Shown: piece by piece, positions 8,223-16,386 of the stretch | Layout of the letters: every line of letters begins with the position of its first letter | Numbering within the stretch: position 1 is the stretch's first letter | Assembly: GCA_937922015.1 (NCBI GenBank) | Contig: CAKZVB010000122.1 | Location: 1-33,949 of the forward strand | Reading direction: 5' to 3' | Source: an uncultured Granulosicoccaceae bacterium | GTDB taxonomy: Bacteria; Pseudomonadota; Gammaproteobacteria; Granulosicoccales; Granulosicoccaceae | Length of the DNA: 33,949 bases | The notes under the pieces: model-generated | Told to the model about the DNA's origin: nothing | Seen by the model: only the letters and a program-made list of their open reading frames with translations | Database searches by the model: none | Made by a program: the position numbers and the translations under genes

Positions 8223-11200
8223 ATGAACAAAGCACATCAACACCAAACAGTATTCTGGTTAACACTGCTAGTGATACTGCTTTCGGCATCGCTTGGCCGC
8301 GCCGCCGGCGACTACACACCGATATCTGCTGATAAACTCGGCGGTGCCGAACGATACCTTGCGTATCTCAGCTCCGACAAACCTGTATACCGAGAGGCAG
8401 AAAACGTCTATTTGCGAACCATCATTCTGAACGCCGCAGACAACACTCCAATTCAAACTGCCCGCAATACCATACAGGTCAAAATTGTCGGCCCTAACGG
8501 AGATGTAGTACACGAGGGTTATGCATCCGACAACGAAAGTGCTATCGGCTACGCATGGTCAGTACCGGCCGGAACTGCGGGCGGCGAGTACACGGCCAGG
8601 GTCACCAGCCCTACACTTGGCTTTAGTATGACCGAACGCAAGTTCGATATCAGAGCCTATCGCGCACCACGTATGAAAACGCAAATTGAATTCACCCGTG
8701 ATGGCTACGGACCCGGTGACGAGGTTAGAGCCAGCATGACAATTGAACGCGCTGAAGGAGGTATACCGCAAGGCGCTACAGTCACCGTGGTCGCAAGGGT
8801 TGATGGTACCGAAGTATTTCGCAGCAGCGAGGCAGCAATCTCTGACACAGGATTAATAGAAACGGCTTTTACTCTGCCGGATGAAATTGCTGTAGGCGAA
8901 GGCAGCTTGTCTTTTATTGTGGAAGATGGCGGATTAGTCGAGACCGCTGCCAAATCACTACCGATTATTCTGCAGAAGTTAAATATGACCTTCTACCCGG
9001 AGAGCGGAGAACTGGTCGCCGGTCTCTCAAGCCGTGTCTATTTTCAAGCGCTGTTGCCCAATGGCAAACCGGCCGATGTTGAGGGATATATTGCAGAAAT
9101 AGATGGTGAGACCGCTGCAACTGATCCAATGGCACAGTTCAGCTCTGTCCATGAAGGCCGCGGACTGTTTGAATTCACTCCCGAAAAGGGAAAACAATAC
9201 GTAGCCATATTCACCGCACCCGCCGGAATCAACACAGCAGCTCAACTTCCAGCGGTTGCTGCTACCGGCGCTGTTTTAAAAAGTAGTAGCTCGACCTACA
9301 AATATGCAGACGACATTCGATTCTCTTATGCATCCAGCTCCCCGCAAGCCGGCTCTTATATAACATTGCACAAGCGTGAATCGCTTATTGATCGTCAGGA
9401 TATACTCGGCGGCGATGTTGTGCTTGATGCCAAAGATGCCGAGGGCGTTTTAATCGCCACCGCATGGGATAAAAACGGTCAGCCATTGGCCGAAAGACTG
9501 ATCTACAGAGAACCACGCTTTTCGCTTAATGTTGAATTAAAATTATCAGACGAATCCTACGTGCCGGGTAACCAGGTGTCTGTGGATATACTAACGACCG
9601 ATTCAAATGGCAATCCGGTGGAGGCCATCGTTGGACTGACAGTTACAGATGACACGGTTCTGGAATTAATCGACAAAAGAGAGCAGGCGCCACGATTGCC
9701 GGTCATGGTATATCTGGAAAATGAAGTTCAAGACCTGGCTGATGCTCATGTGTATCTGGATAACAGCGACCCGCTTGCCCCCACCGCCACCGATTTGCTG
9801 CTTGGCACCCAGGGCTGGAGAAGGTTTGTGCTGCTGAACTACGACAACATTCAACAACAATACCCGTCACAGGCATCCAGAATACTGGCTCACAAGAGCA
9901 TCATCAAACCGCAACTTGCACTACAACGCAGAGGAGTAATGGCAATGGCTGCAGTACCTGAGGCTGAAATGGTATTGGATGATGTTGCTGTAGAAGCCAT
10001 TGAAGAACTGCAACAAGTCGCACCCTTGAACGAACAACAGGATCTGTTACAAGCTGCCGAAAAACAAAGACCGCCCCCGCCGGCCATTCGCGATGTACCG
10101 GCAGGTGATGCAAAAATGGAGATGGCCGAGGCAGCTATGGCAGCTGACGTAATGTTCGCTGACAGGAACAGACTGAACAGACTGGTTGGCGACGCTGCTC
10201 CGCGACCATTCATCCGCGAGTATGCCTATCAGGTGCGACCCAATCGTCAACCCAACGACCGCATCGACTTTACCGAAACGCTGTATTGGAACAGCGGTGT
10301 TAAAACCAGCGCCCGGGATGGTCGCGCCACAGTAAGCTTTGGATTGTCAGATAGCGTTACAACCTTTCGACTGCTGGCAGATGCATTCGGCCGCAACGGT
10401 GCACTGGGTACCGGAGATCATACCTTTGCCTCTGTTGAGCCTTTTTATGTCACCACAAAAATGCCATTGCATGCTATTGCGGGTGACACCATTGAGTTGC
10501 CGATAACACTGGTCAATGCATCCGACAAAGCACTGAATAACGCCAGACTGAAAGTCACCGGCGCCGGCATAGAGGCGCAGAATATCGAGACCGGAAATCT
10601 TGCCGCCGGTGAGCGCTTACGAACGATCATAAAAGTGGTTACAGCGAAAACAGGCGAATTCCCGATTACAGTTAACGCCATGGCGGGATCCTTCAGTGAC
10701 ACGGTCACCCGGCAACTCTCGGTCAGCCCGGCGGGATTTCCAGTCTCGATTAACGAATCCGGACTGTTGTCTTCCGACTCTGAATATACAACCACCATCA
10801 GACTGCCTGCCGATATCACTGCAGGTAGCATCACTGCAAATGCGATGGTTTATCCCTCACCCCTTGCCAGTATGGAGGAAGCACTGAACGCACTGCTACG
10901 TGAACCACACGGATGTTTTGAACAAACCAGCTCATCCAACTACCCGCTGGTGATGGCGCAACAGTACTTCGATACACACACCGGTATTGACCCCGCCAAA
11001 ATATCTCGCGCACGTAAACTGCTGGAGACTGGCTACAAAAAATTAGTAAGCTTTGAATCTCAGGACAATGGCTATGAATGGTTCGGTGCCAACCCCGCCC
11101 ACGAAGCACTCACCGCCTATGGATTGATGGAGTTTACAGACATGGCGAAAGTCATGCAGGTAGACGAAGCGATGATCGGCAGAACCCGCCAATGGCTGTT

Positions 11201-12329
11201 AGACCGCCGCGACGGTAACGGCGGCTTTAAACGCAACGAACGCGCACTGGACACATTTGGTCGCGCTCCTGCCCCGACCACCAATGCCTACATCGTTTGG
11301 TCATTGCTGGAAAGCGGCCAGAGCGCGCAGTCTCTGAACACCGAGATCGAACACATTAAGTCCCAGGCGTTAAAAGGCAATGACAGCTACATCGACGCAC
11401 TGGCCGCTAATATTCTCTACCTTGCCGGAGATTCCGGTTCAGCTGCTGTTTTCGCAAAGAAGCTGATTACAAGCGCAGACAATACCGGAGCAGTTGTCGG
11501 CTCTGTTGCTTCTATCACCAATTCCGGCGGCGATGCACTACTGATTGAAACCACCAGCCTGGCGTTACTTGCCTGGTTGCGTGATGATCAATGGGCAGGA
11601 CAAGTCGAGAAATCGATCCAATGGTTGTTCGAGCGCAGCAAGGCCGGTCGATTTGGCTCAACCCAGTCAACGGTACTGGCGCTCAAAGCAATTAATGCCT
11701 ACGACGCCGCACGCGCGGTACCAAAACACCCTGGCTCTGTTCAGCTGTTCATCGACGGCAACGCATTTGGCCAGCCCGTCGCCTTTAACACAGAAACCAA
11801 AGGTGTTATTTCATTGCCTGACTTCGCCGTTGCCATATCATCCGGTGAGCATCAAATTGAATTGCGTATGCTCGACGGCAGCAAGATGCCATTCAGTCTC
11901 GATATTACATACAACACCCCGAAACCGGCTAACGCTGACAACACACCGATCACGGTAGCCACCCGGCTGAGCCATCAAACCATCACAGAGGGCGAGCCCC
12001 TCGAGCTGATGGCTACTATAAATGTTGGTAACAGCAACGCACCAACTCCCATTGCAATTATCGGATTACCGGCCGGGCTGGAATTACGTCACGATCAACT
12101 TAAAGAACTAGTCGGGTCCGGCAGCATCAGTGCCTACGAAATCCGCCAGTCAGAACTGATCCTCTACTGGCGTGCTTTAAAAGCTAACGAACAACTGAAT
12201 ATACCGGTTGCTCTCACAGCTGCTGTGCCAGGTACTTATACCGCACCGGCCAGCCGCATCTACCCCTACTACACAGACGAACAGAAATACTGGCAGCACG
12301 GTGAATCTGTGGTCGTGACAGCGCGCTAA
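8223..12329 (+). CDS. Alpha-2-macroglobulin-like thioester protein
   Basis: A 1368-residue exported protein. A signal peptide (about 1-27, ending LGRAA) is followed by macroglobulin-type beta domains (MG2-like segment SDKPVYREAENVYLR near 50), a Met/Ala/Glu/Pro-rich low-complexity stretch (about 570-660) where a protease bait region would sit, and the A2M core (REYAYQVRPN to FRLLADAF). The thioester motif GCFEQ has Cys898 and Gln901, and an alpha-toroid domain plus a terminal beta domain follow. Such proteins trap proteases in the periplasm or at the surface. There is no lipobox, unlike the E. coli relative YfhM, and no penicillin-binding protein 1C gene alongside. The start has a weak ribosome site. 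A strong AAGGAG at 8164 has no start codon in range. Confidence 0.85.
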   Translation: MNKAHQHQTVFWLTLLVILLSASLGRAAGDYTPISADKLGGAERYLAYLSSDKPVYREAENVYLRTIILNAADNTPIQTARNTIQVKIVGPNGDVVHEGYASDNESAIGYAWSVPAGTAGGEYTARVTSPTLGFSMTERKFDIRAYRAPRMKTQIEFTRDGYGPGDEVRASMTIERAEGGIPQGATVTVVARVDGTEVFRSSEAAISDTGLIETAFTLPDEIAVGEGSLSFIVEDGGLVETAAKSLPIILQKLNMTFYPESGELVAGLSSRVYFQALLPNGKPADVEGYIAEIDGETAATDPMAQFSSVHEGRGLFEFTPEKGKQYVAIFTAPAGINTAAQLPAVAATGAVLKSSSSTYKYADDIRFSYASSSPQAGSYITLHKRESLIDRQDILGGDVVLDAKDAEGVLIATAWDKNGQPLAERLIYREPRFSLNVELKLSDESYVPGNQVSVDILTTDSNGNPVEAIVGLTVTDDTVLELIDKREQAPRLPVMVYLENEVQDLADAHVYLDNSDPLAPTATDLLLGTQGWRRFVLLNYDNIQQQYPSQASRILAHKSIIKPQLALQRRGVMAMAAVPEAEMVLDDVAVEAIEELQQVAPLNEQQDLLQAAEKQRPPPPAIRDVPAGDAKMEMAEAAMAADVMFADRNRLNRLVGDAAPRPFIREYAYQVRPNRQPNDRIDFTETLYWNSGVKTSARDGRATVSFGLSDSVTTFRLLADAFGRNGALGTGDHTFASVEPFYVTTKMPLHAIAGDTIELPITLVNASDKALNNARLKVTGAGIEAQNIETGNLAAGERLRTIIKVVTAKTGEFPITVNAMAGSFSDTVTRQLSVSPAGFPVSINESGLLSSDSEYTTTIRLPADITAGSITANAMVYPSPLASMEEALNALLREPHGCFEQTSSSNYPLVMAQQYFDTHTGIDPAKISRARKLLETGYKKLVSFESQDNGYEWFGANPAHEALTAYGLMEFTDMAKVMQVDEAMIGRTRQWLLDRRDGNGGFKRNERALDTFGRAPAPTTNAYIVWSLLESGQSAQSLNTEIEHIKSQALKGNDSYIDALAANILYLAGDSGSAAVFAKKLITSADNTGAVVGSVASITNSGGDALLIETTSLALLAWLRDDQWAGQVEKSIQWLFERSKAGRFGSTQSTVLALKAINAYDAARAVPKHPGSVQLFIDGNAFGQPVAFNTETKGVISLPDFAVAISSGEHQIELRMLDGSKMPFSLDITYNTPKPANADNTPITVATRLSHQTITEGEPLELMATINVGNSNAPTPIAIIGLPAGLELRHDQLKELVGSGSISAYEIRQSELILYWRALKANEQLNIPVALTAAVPGTYTAPASRIYPYYTDEQKYWQHGESVVVTAR

Positions 12330-12349
12330 CACCGTAACCACACGCGTAC

Positions 12350-12376
12350 CACACATGCCTTGTCCCGGCATGTGTG
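12350..12376 (+). terminator. Hairpin after the macroglobulin gene
   Basis: A perfect 10-bp stem, CACACATGCC / GGCATGTGTG, with a 7-base loop, 20 nt after the stop at 12329. There is no clear T-run after it (CTCTGCC), so termination is likely but may need other factors. Confidence 0.5.
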
Positions 12377-12427
12377 CCTCTGCCACAATTCCACCGCCAC
12401 TATGGACATTGTTCCACCAGCAAGGCA

Positions 12428-12452
12428 GTCTGTTGTTATGTTAACAACAGAC
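12428..12452. repeat. Perfect 11-bp inverted repeat beside a gene remnant
   Basis: GTCTGTTGTTA and TAACAACAGAC face each other across a 3-base loop (TGT). The repeat stops 7 bases before the AIM24-like remnant. It could be a transcription stop, an operator, or a scar of the rearrangement that removed the rest of that gene. Confidence 0.45.
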
Positions 12453-12459
12453 AATCGCG

Positions 12460-12585
12460 ATAAAATGTCATGAGGTAGATTACGAAATATCCGGCGACGA
12501 CAGGCAAATCGTTGAAATAGAACCGGACCCCGCAGAAGTTGTGATCGCAGAAGCCGGCGCCATTAATTACATGGAAGAAGTATAA
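12460..12585 (+). pseudogene. Remnant of an AIM24/TIGR00266-family gene (5' end only)
   Basis: In one frame the sequence reads [14 protein letters not shown], then [20 protein letters not shown] and INYMEEV before a stop. This closely resembles the N-terminus of bacterial AIM24-family proteins, which begin M-K/x-C-H-E-[VI]-D-Y-[EK]-I and contain VEVELDPGE..IAEAGAM.YM. Full members are about 250 residues. Here only about 41 codons remain. The position of the initiator Met is an ATA codon, the conserved Gly-Glu of DPGE is Ala-Glu, and nothing of the rest of the family follows. I read it as a decayed gene fragment. Expression as a short peptide is unlikely without a usual start codon. Confidence 0.65.
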
Positions 12586-12623
12586 TACGCTGAACAAAAC
12601 AGCCCGAGACACCGAAGATATCC

Positions 12624-13784
12624 ATGACGGAACAAGACCAGGCCATAACGGAGATTCGCGAATCCGTCCGCACGCTATGCGCAGCCTACAATGAAGACTA
12701 TTGGCGAGAGCTGGACAAGACAAATGGCTACCCGACAAGATTCGTTGAAGAAATCACCAACTCCGGTTTTCTTGGCTGCCTGATACCTGAGTGTTACGGG
12801 GGGGCCGGTCTGGGTCTGCTTGAGGCATGCGCGATACTCGAAGAAATTTCCCGTTCCGGCGGACACCCCGGCGCGGCCCATGCACAGATGTATGTCATGG
12901 GCTCTGTTCTCAGGCACGGCACCCGGGCACAAAAACAAAAATACCTGCCCGAAATTGCAAATGGAACTCTGCGACTGCAGTCTTTTGCAGTGACCGAACC
13001 CTCCACCGGGACAGACACTACCTCGTTAAAAACAACGGCTACACGCAAAGGTGATAAATACATAGTAAACGGGCAGAAAGTCTGGATAAGTCGCGTTCAA
13101 CATTCGGACTTAATGGTTCTACTGGCACGCACAAAACCCATCGATCAAAGGCACTCAAAAACAGATGGCCTGTCCTGCTTTATAGTTGATCTGCGCGGGG
13201 CAGAGCAACGAGGCCTGACTATTCAGCCGATAGATGCAATGATCAATCATCACTCGTGCGAACTATTTTTTGATAACTTTGAAATCCCCGCCGAAAACCT
13301 GCTTGGCGAAGAACACAAAGGTTTCCGGGTCATTATGGATGGCATGAATGCCGAACGAATTCTCATTGGTGCCGAATGCATCGGCGATGCACGTTATTTC
13401 ATTGACAAAGCCACCCGCTACGCCAATGAAAGAGTCGTCTTTGACAGACCAATAGGTCAAAATCAGGGTGTGTCCTTTCCAATCGCTACCAGTTACGCGC
13501 ACACCGAAGCCGCGGCATTAATGGTAGAAAAAGCGGCACGACTATTTGATCGAGGTGAATCCTGCGGCGCAGAGGCCAATATGGCGAAGATGCTGGCAGC
13601 AGACATCTCCTGGAAAGCAGGCGATACATGCTTACAAACTCATGGTGGATTCGGCATGAGTCGCGAGTATCATATTGAACGCAAGTTGCGGGAAACCCGC
13701 TTGTATCAGATAGCACCTGTTTCCACTAACTTAATATTGTCTTATATCAGTGAGCACGTACTGGGTATGCCGCGAAGCTTTTAG
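12624..13784 (+). CDS. Acyl-CoA dehydrogenase
   Basis: A 386-residue flavoprotein that would introduce an alpha,beta double bond into an acyl-CoA, passing electrons to ETF. Seen: the N-terminal helical domain (1-115), the FAD/substrate loop FAVTEPSTGTD (121-131), WISRVQHSD in the beta domain (154-162), the NAERIL segment (242-247) with Glu244, RVVFDRPIGQNQG, and LQTHGGFGMSREY..ERKLRETR near the C-terminus. The usual short-chain catalytic Glu in 'YEGT' is replaced by YQIAPVSTN, so Glu244, at the position used by isovaleryl/long-chain enzymes, is the likely base. The substrate is unknown. It starts 38 bases after the AIM24 remnant and stands alone as a plus-strand gene. Confidence 0.88.
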   Translation: MTEQDQAITEIRESVRTLCAAYNEDYWRELDKTNGYPTRFVEEITNSGFLGCLIPECYGGAGLGLLEACAILEEISRSGGHPGAAHAQMYVMGSVLRHGTRAQKQKYLPEIANGTLRLQSFAVTEPSTGTDTTSLKTTATRKGDKYIVNGQKVWISRVQHSDLMVLLARTKPIDQRHSKTDGLSCFIVDLRGAEQRGLTIQPIDAMINHHSCELFFDNFEIPAENLLGEEHKGFRVIMDGMNAERILIGAECIGDARYFIDKATRYANERVVFDRPIGQNQGVSFPIATSYAHTEAAALMVEKAARLFDRGESCGAEANMAKMLAADISWKAGDTCLQTHGGFGMSREYHIERKLRETRLYQIAPVSTNLILSYISEHVLGMPRSF

Positions 13785-14111
13785 CGATCAAGAGCACGCA
13801 TCCTTCCATAACAACGCCTAATACATAGGAACTATCTTAATGATGCGGTTGGTTTATGGTCTTATCAGGTAACAACAGTATAACTACCCTGGATCAAGCC
13901 ATCCGAAGTAACAACTGCTTCATTTGCCGATTAAAATGAAACCGGCTTTTTTTCCGTGAATAAGTAGGTTGTTACATGCATGGCGTTCAATCATTTTGCT
14001 TTTTTATAATCACAACGACTACATCACATGCCAGGCGAATCTAATATATCATTTATTTTCAGGGACTATTGACGCTACGCTTAACAGGAGTTTTCTAAAA
14101 GGACAGATATT
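13785..14111. other. Intergenic stretch between acyl-CoA dehydrogenase and PilZ genes
   Basis: About 327 bases hold no gene I can support. They contain a candidate terminator (13926-13953) and, near the right end, the AT-rich leader and AAAAGGA ribosome site of the PilZ gene. I looked for a cyclic di-GMP riboswitch pattern because of the PilZ neighbour and saw none. Confidence 0.5.
13926..13953 (+). terminator. Weak candidate intrinsic terminator
   Basis: GCCGATT pairs with AACCGGC with one A-C mismatch across a short loop, followed directly by seven T. It lies about 140 bases after the acyl-CoA dehydrogenase stop, so it would leave a long 3' leader. Confidence 0.4.
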
Positions 14112-14432
14112 TTGAATTATGGAACGCACGAGCGACGTCAGTACCGTAGAGTTACTGCAAAAGCCAACGATGTTTATCATCCCACCTATAAATGCCTCGA
14201 TTTCTCTGTCGACGGATTAAAGTTACTGTCACAGGAAAAAGTTGATATCAACTCTACCTTTACTGTCGAATTCAGGGCACTCAGCAAACCGGTGACCATT
14301 AATTGCACGGTTATTTGGTGTAGCAAACCTGCCTCGATCTATGTAGAAGGCTATTACATTGGCGCAAAATTCGAGAACCTGACGATTGCATATCAACTGG
14401 AGTTACAGAAATTGATTGATACTCGAAGTTAA
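14112..14432 (+). CDS. PilZ-domain protein, TTG start
   Basis: A 106-residue single-domain protein of the PilZ type, which binds cyclic di-GMP and alters motility, polysaccharide or surface functions. The ligand motifs are visible: RRQYRR near residues 8-13 (the RxxxR element) and DFSVDG about 20 residues on (D/NxSxxG). A GAKFENL segment near the end is typical of the last strands. The start is TTG at 14112, supported by AAAAGGA 8 bases upstream. The nearby ATG at 14119 is in another frame. The stop is followed at once by a near-perfect palindrome, CCGGAATTTCCGG (14433-14445). No partner gene is adjacent. Confidence 0.75.
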   Translation: MNYGTHERRQYRRVTAKANDVYHPTYKCLDFSVDGLKLLSQEKVDINSTFTVEFRALSKPVTINCTVIWCSKPASIYVEGYYIGAKFENLTIAYQLELQKLIDTRS

Positions 14433-14713
14433 CCGGAATTTCCGGGTCTTCAGTTGACTTATGCATCAATATATTTTGATTGTTACGTCAACTGAATTCC
14501 AATCTACGACTGGAGAAACCAGACTTCAGTCCGGTCAGCGTACAGCCGATATTTCACCTATAAGTTATAAATCAACACAGCTACCGCGAACAATGTTCCA
14601 AACACACGTTGATTCAGGCTTTCTTCTGGTAAAATACTTCGCCCGGAAGAACATGCAAGGCGAAATTCTGATGGTGAAAATTACAGGTTAAGATGAAGCC
14701 AACAAGTGCTTAT

Positions 14714-15235
14714 TCATTCATTGTGCTTTTCTATTTTTAACTGCAGCAGGGCAAAAGATTCATCAATACTCTGATGAGCAGTATCTACTACCAGCCTGCC
14801 GCTGCTCCAGGGACTGTACTCTCGATTAACCACCTTTTCCCATGTCGGCAGAACAAGCCCGGGAACGGTAACTGCCCTGGATTCAACCCGATGGCGATGC
14901 TCATCCGGGTCACTACAAATTACTTCAATATTTAAATAATCCACACCCGCTGTTGTTGCAACACCCATCCAGAGGGTTCTTGTCAATTCGATTGGATTGC
15001 ATGAGTCAGCAATGACATTCACGCGCCGCTGCAGATTGTCGGCTGCTATCTGATAGGCGAGTTGATACCCTTCCCCTTCGACCGGGGAGTTATAGAGTTC
15101 ACGCAGCGTTTGTTCGATGGTGTCGATGCGTAGATAAACTGCACGCAGACTGGTAGATAGTTTTTGAGCAAGCGTTGTTTTCCCGGTGCCGGGCAATCCC
15201 GAAAATATATACAGAACAGGGGCTATTTCGCGCAT
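14714..15235 (-). CDS. P-loop kinase/AAA-type ATPase of the small-molecule kinase group
   Basis: A 173-residue cytosolic protein with Walker A GLPGTGKTT (13-21), a following acidic-charged strand (RIDTIEQTLR), and a mid-protein DSCNP segment. The lid-like region with repeated Arg (HRHRVESRAV) resembles gluconate/shikimate-type and zeta-like kinases. I infer ATP-dependent phosphorylation of a small molecule. The substrate is unknown. It begins 3 bases after the stop of pxpA, so the two are co-transcribed and likely share a task. Confidence 0.72.
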   Translation of the reverse strand: MREIAPVLYIFSGLPGTGKTTLAQKLSTSLRAVYLRIDTIEQTLRELYNSPVEGEGYQLAYQIAADNLQRRVNVIADSCNPIELTRTLWMGVATTAGVDYLNIEVICSDPDEHRHRVESRAVTVPGLVLPTWEKVVNREYSPWSSGRLVVDTAHQSIDESFALLQLKIEKHNE

Positions 15236-15238
15236 CGT

Positions 15239-16000
15239 TTACGATATAAAAGCTGACAGCTCAAAGCCGTTGTCAAGCAGCGACTGGCGCACCGCTCTGG
15301 CCATAGACACTGCGTGCGGACTATCACCGTGAATACAGATCGAATGACCTTCTAACGCTACCGTTCCACCGGTTATCGTTGGCATCCTGCCCGAGTCCAG
15401 GTAGGTTAGCAATCTATCACAGGCTATTTTCGGATCCTCGATCATCGCTCCTGCTTCAGAACGGGAAACCAGGTTACCATCATCGCCGTAGCCGCGATCC
15501 GCAAAAATCTCGGAATACGTTTCCAGCCCCATCTGTTTAGAAGCTATTTCCAACTGAGTGCCGGAGATCGCAAGAACCGCATAGTCGGGAAACGCTGTCT
15601 TGATTGCACAGGCAATCGATTGCGCCACGGTGACATCGACTGCCGCCCAATTCGCCAGCGCTCCATGCGGCTTAACATAACGAACCGGCGTACCAACCAA
15701 CCCGGCAACTCCCGTAAACGTACCTACCTGCGCGGCAATCAGTTGCTTGAGTTCTTTGGGTGTAAGCGGAATTCTGCGCCGACCAAAACCTTGCTTATCA
15801 TCAAAGCCTGGATGCGCGCCGGCACAAACATTATTCTGCGCGGCAATGGTTAGTGATTCAAACATAGTGCCCGCGTCACCCGCATGACCACCACAGGCAA
15901 TATTGGCACTGGTTACAATACTCATCATTGCATCGTCATCACCCATTTTCCAGGGTCCGATACCTTCCCCTAAATCAGAGTTGAGATCAATCGCTGGCAT
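15239..16000 (-). CDS. pxpA: 5-oxoprolinase subunit A (LamB/YcsF family)
   Basis: A 253-residue protein with the family hallmark DLNSDLGEG at the N-terminus (5-13), NIACGGHAGD (33-42), the AGAHPGFDD and GFGRR segments (60-75), VKPHGAL and a C-terminal ICIHGDSP. PxpA works with PxpB and PxpC to open 5-oxoproline to glutamate with ATP. Neither partner gene is in this window. The next gene, 3 bases downstream, is a small P-loop kinase, an unusual companion. The start has an acceptable site (ACGGAGAAATTA before ATG). Function as 5-oxoprolinase is from family knowledge. A lone copy could act on another cyclic amide. Confidence 0.85.
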   Translation of the reverse strand: MPAIDLNSDLGEGIGPWKMGDDDAMMSIVTSANIACGGHAGDAGTMFESLTIAAQNNVCAGAHPGFDDKQGFGRRRIPLTPKELKQLIAAQVGTFTGVAGLVGTPVRYVKPHGALANWAAVDVTVAQSIACAIKTAFPDYAVLAISGTQLEIASKQMGLETYSEIFADRGYGDDGNLVSRSEAGAMIEDPKIACDRLLTYLDSGRMPTITGGTVALEGHSICIHGDSPHAVSMARAVRQSLLDNGFELSAFIS

Positions 16001-16386
16001 TAATTTCTCCGTCGTTAATAGAAAACCGGCAGCAGATAGTGACCGCTGACATCGCCGTTACTGGTATAGGATTCTGATACAGACTATAGCGATACACAAG
16101 GGAGCATTAGAAAATAGCCATACGGGTTAACCCGGTACCAATTATTAAAAAGACTTTATTAAACCATCGAATCAAAGCAGCATAGAAAGTTCAAACGGAT
16201 TCTGTTAAAGCCACATGTAGACGCCTCTTATATTTATTACCTGCGCGTAATATTTATATCTATCAGGCAATCCCTGCAACCTTGTCTCACCTGAACTATT
16301 TAATCCAATTGCCGTCCAAAAAAAACAAACCGGCTGAATCAACTCTCAACGAGCCGTAACCGCACAACATTGGTCATCAATAATAA
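16001..16386. other. Divergent intergenic region, pxpA / MscS-like gene
   Basis: About 386 bases with no supportable gene. They should hold both divergent promoters. A perfect 12-bp palindrome, CGGGTTAACCCG, lies at 16123-16134. The rest is AT-rich, including a run of TATTTAT-like sequence near 16230-16260. Confidence 0.5.
16123..16134. promoter_or_regulatory. Perfect 12-bp palindrome in divergent region
   Basis: CGGGTTAACCCG is fully self-complementary, 123 bases upstream of the pxpA start and 253 upstream of the MscS-like gene. Possible operator. The protein that might bind is unknown. Confidence 0.25.

Noticed and set aside
13785-14111. Cyclic di-GMP riboswitch upstream of the PilZ gene
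   Set aside because: The expected GEMM-type conserved core and paired stems are not visible.
14461-14691. 76-residue plus-strand frame after the PilZ gene
   Set aside because: No Shine-Dalgarno sequence, low-information sequence and no recognised family; could still be a small gene but I cannot support it.
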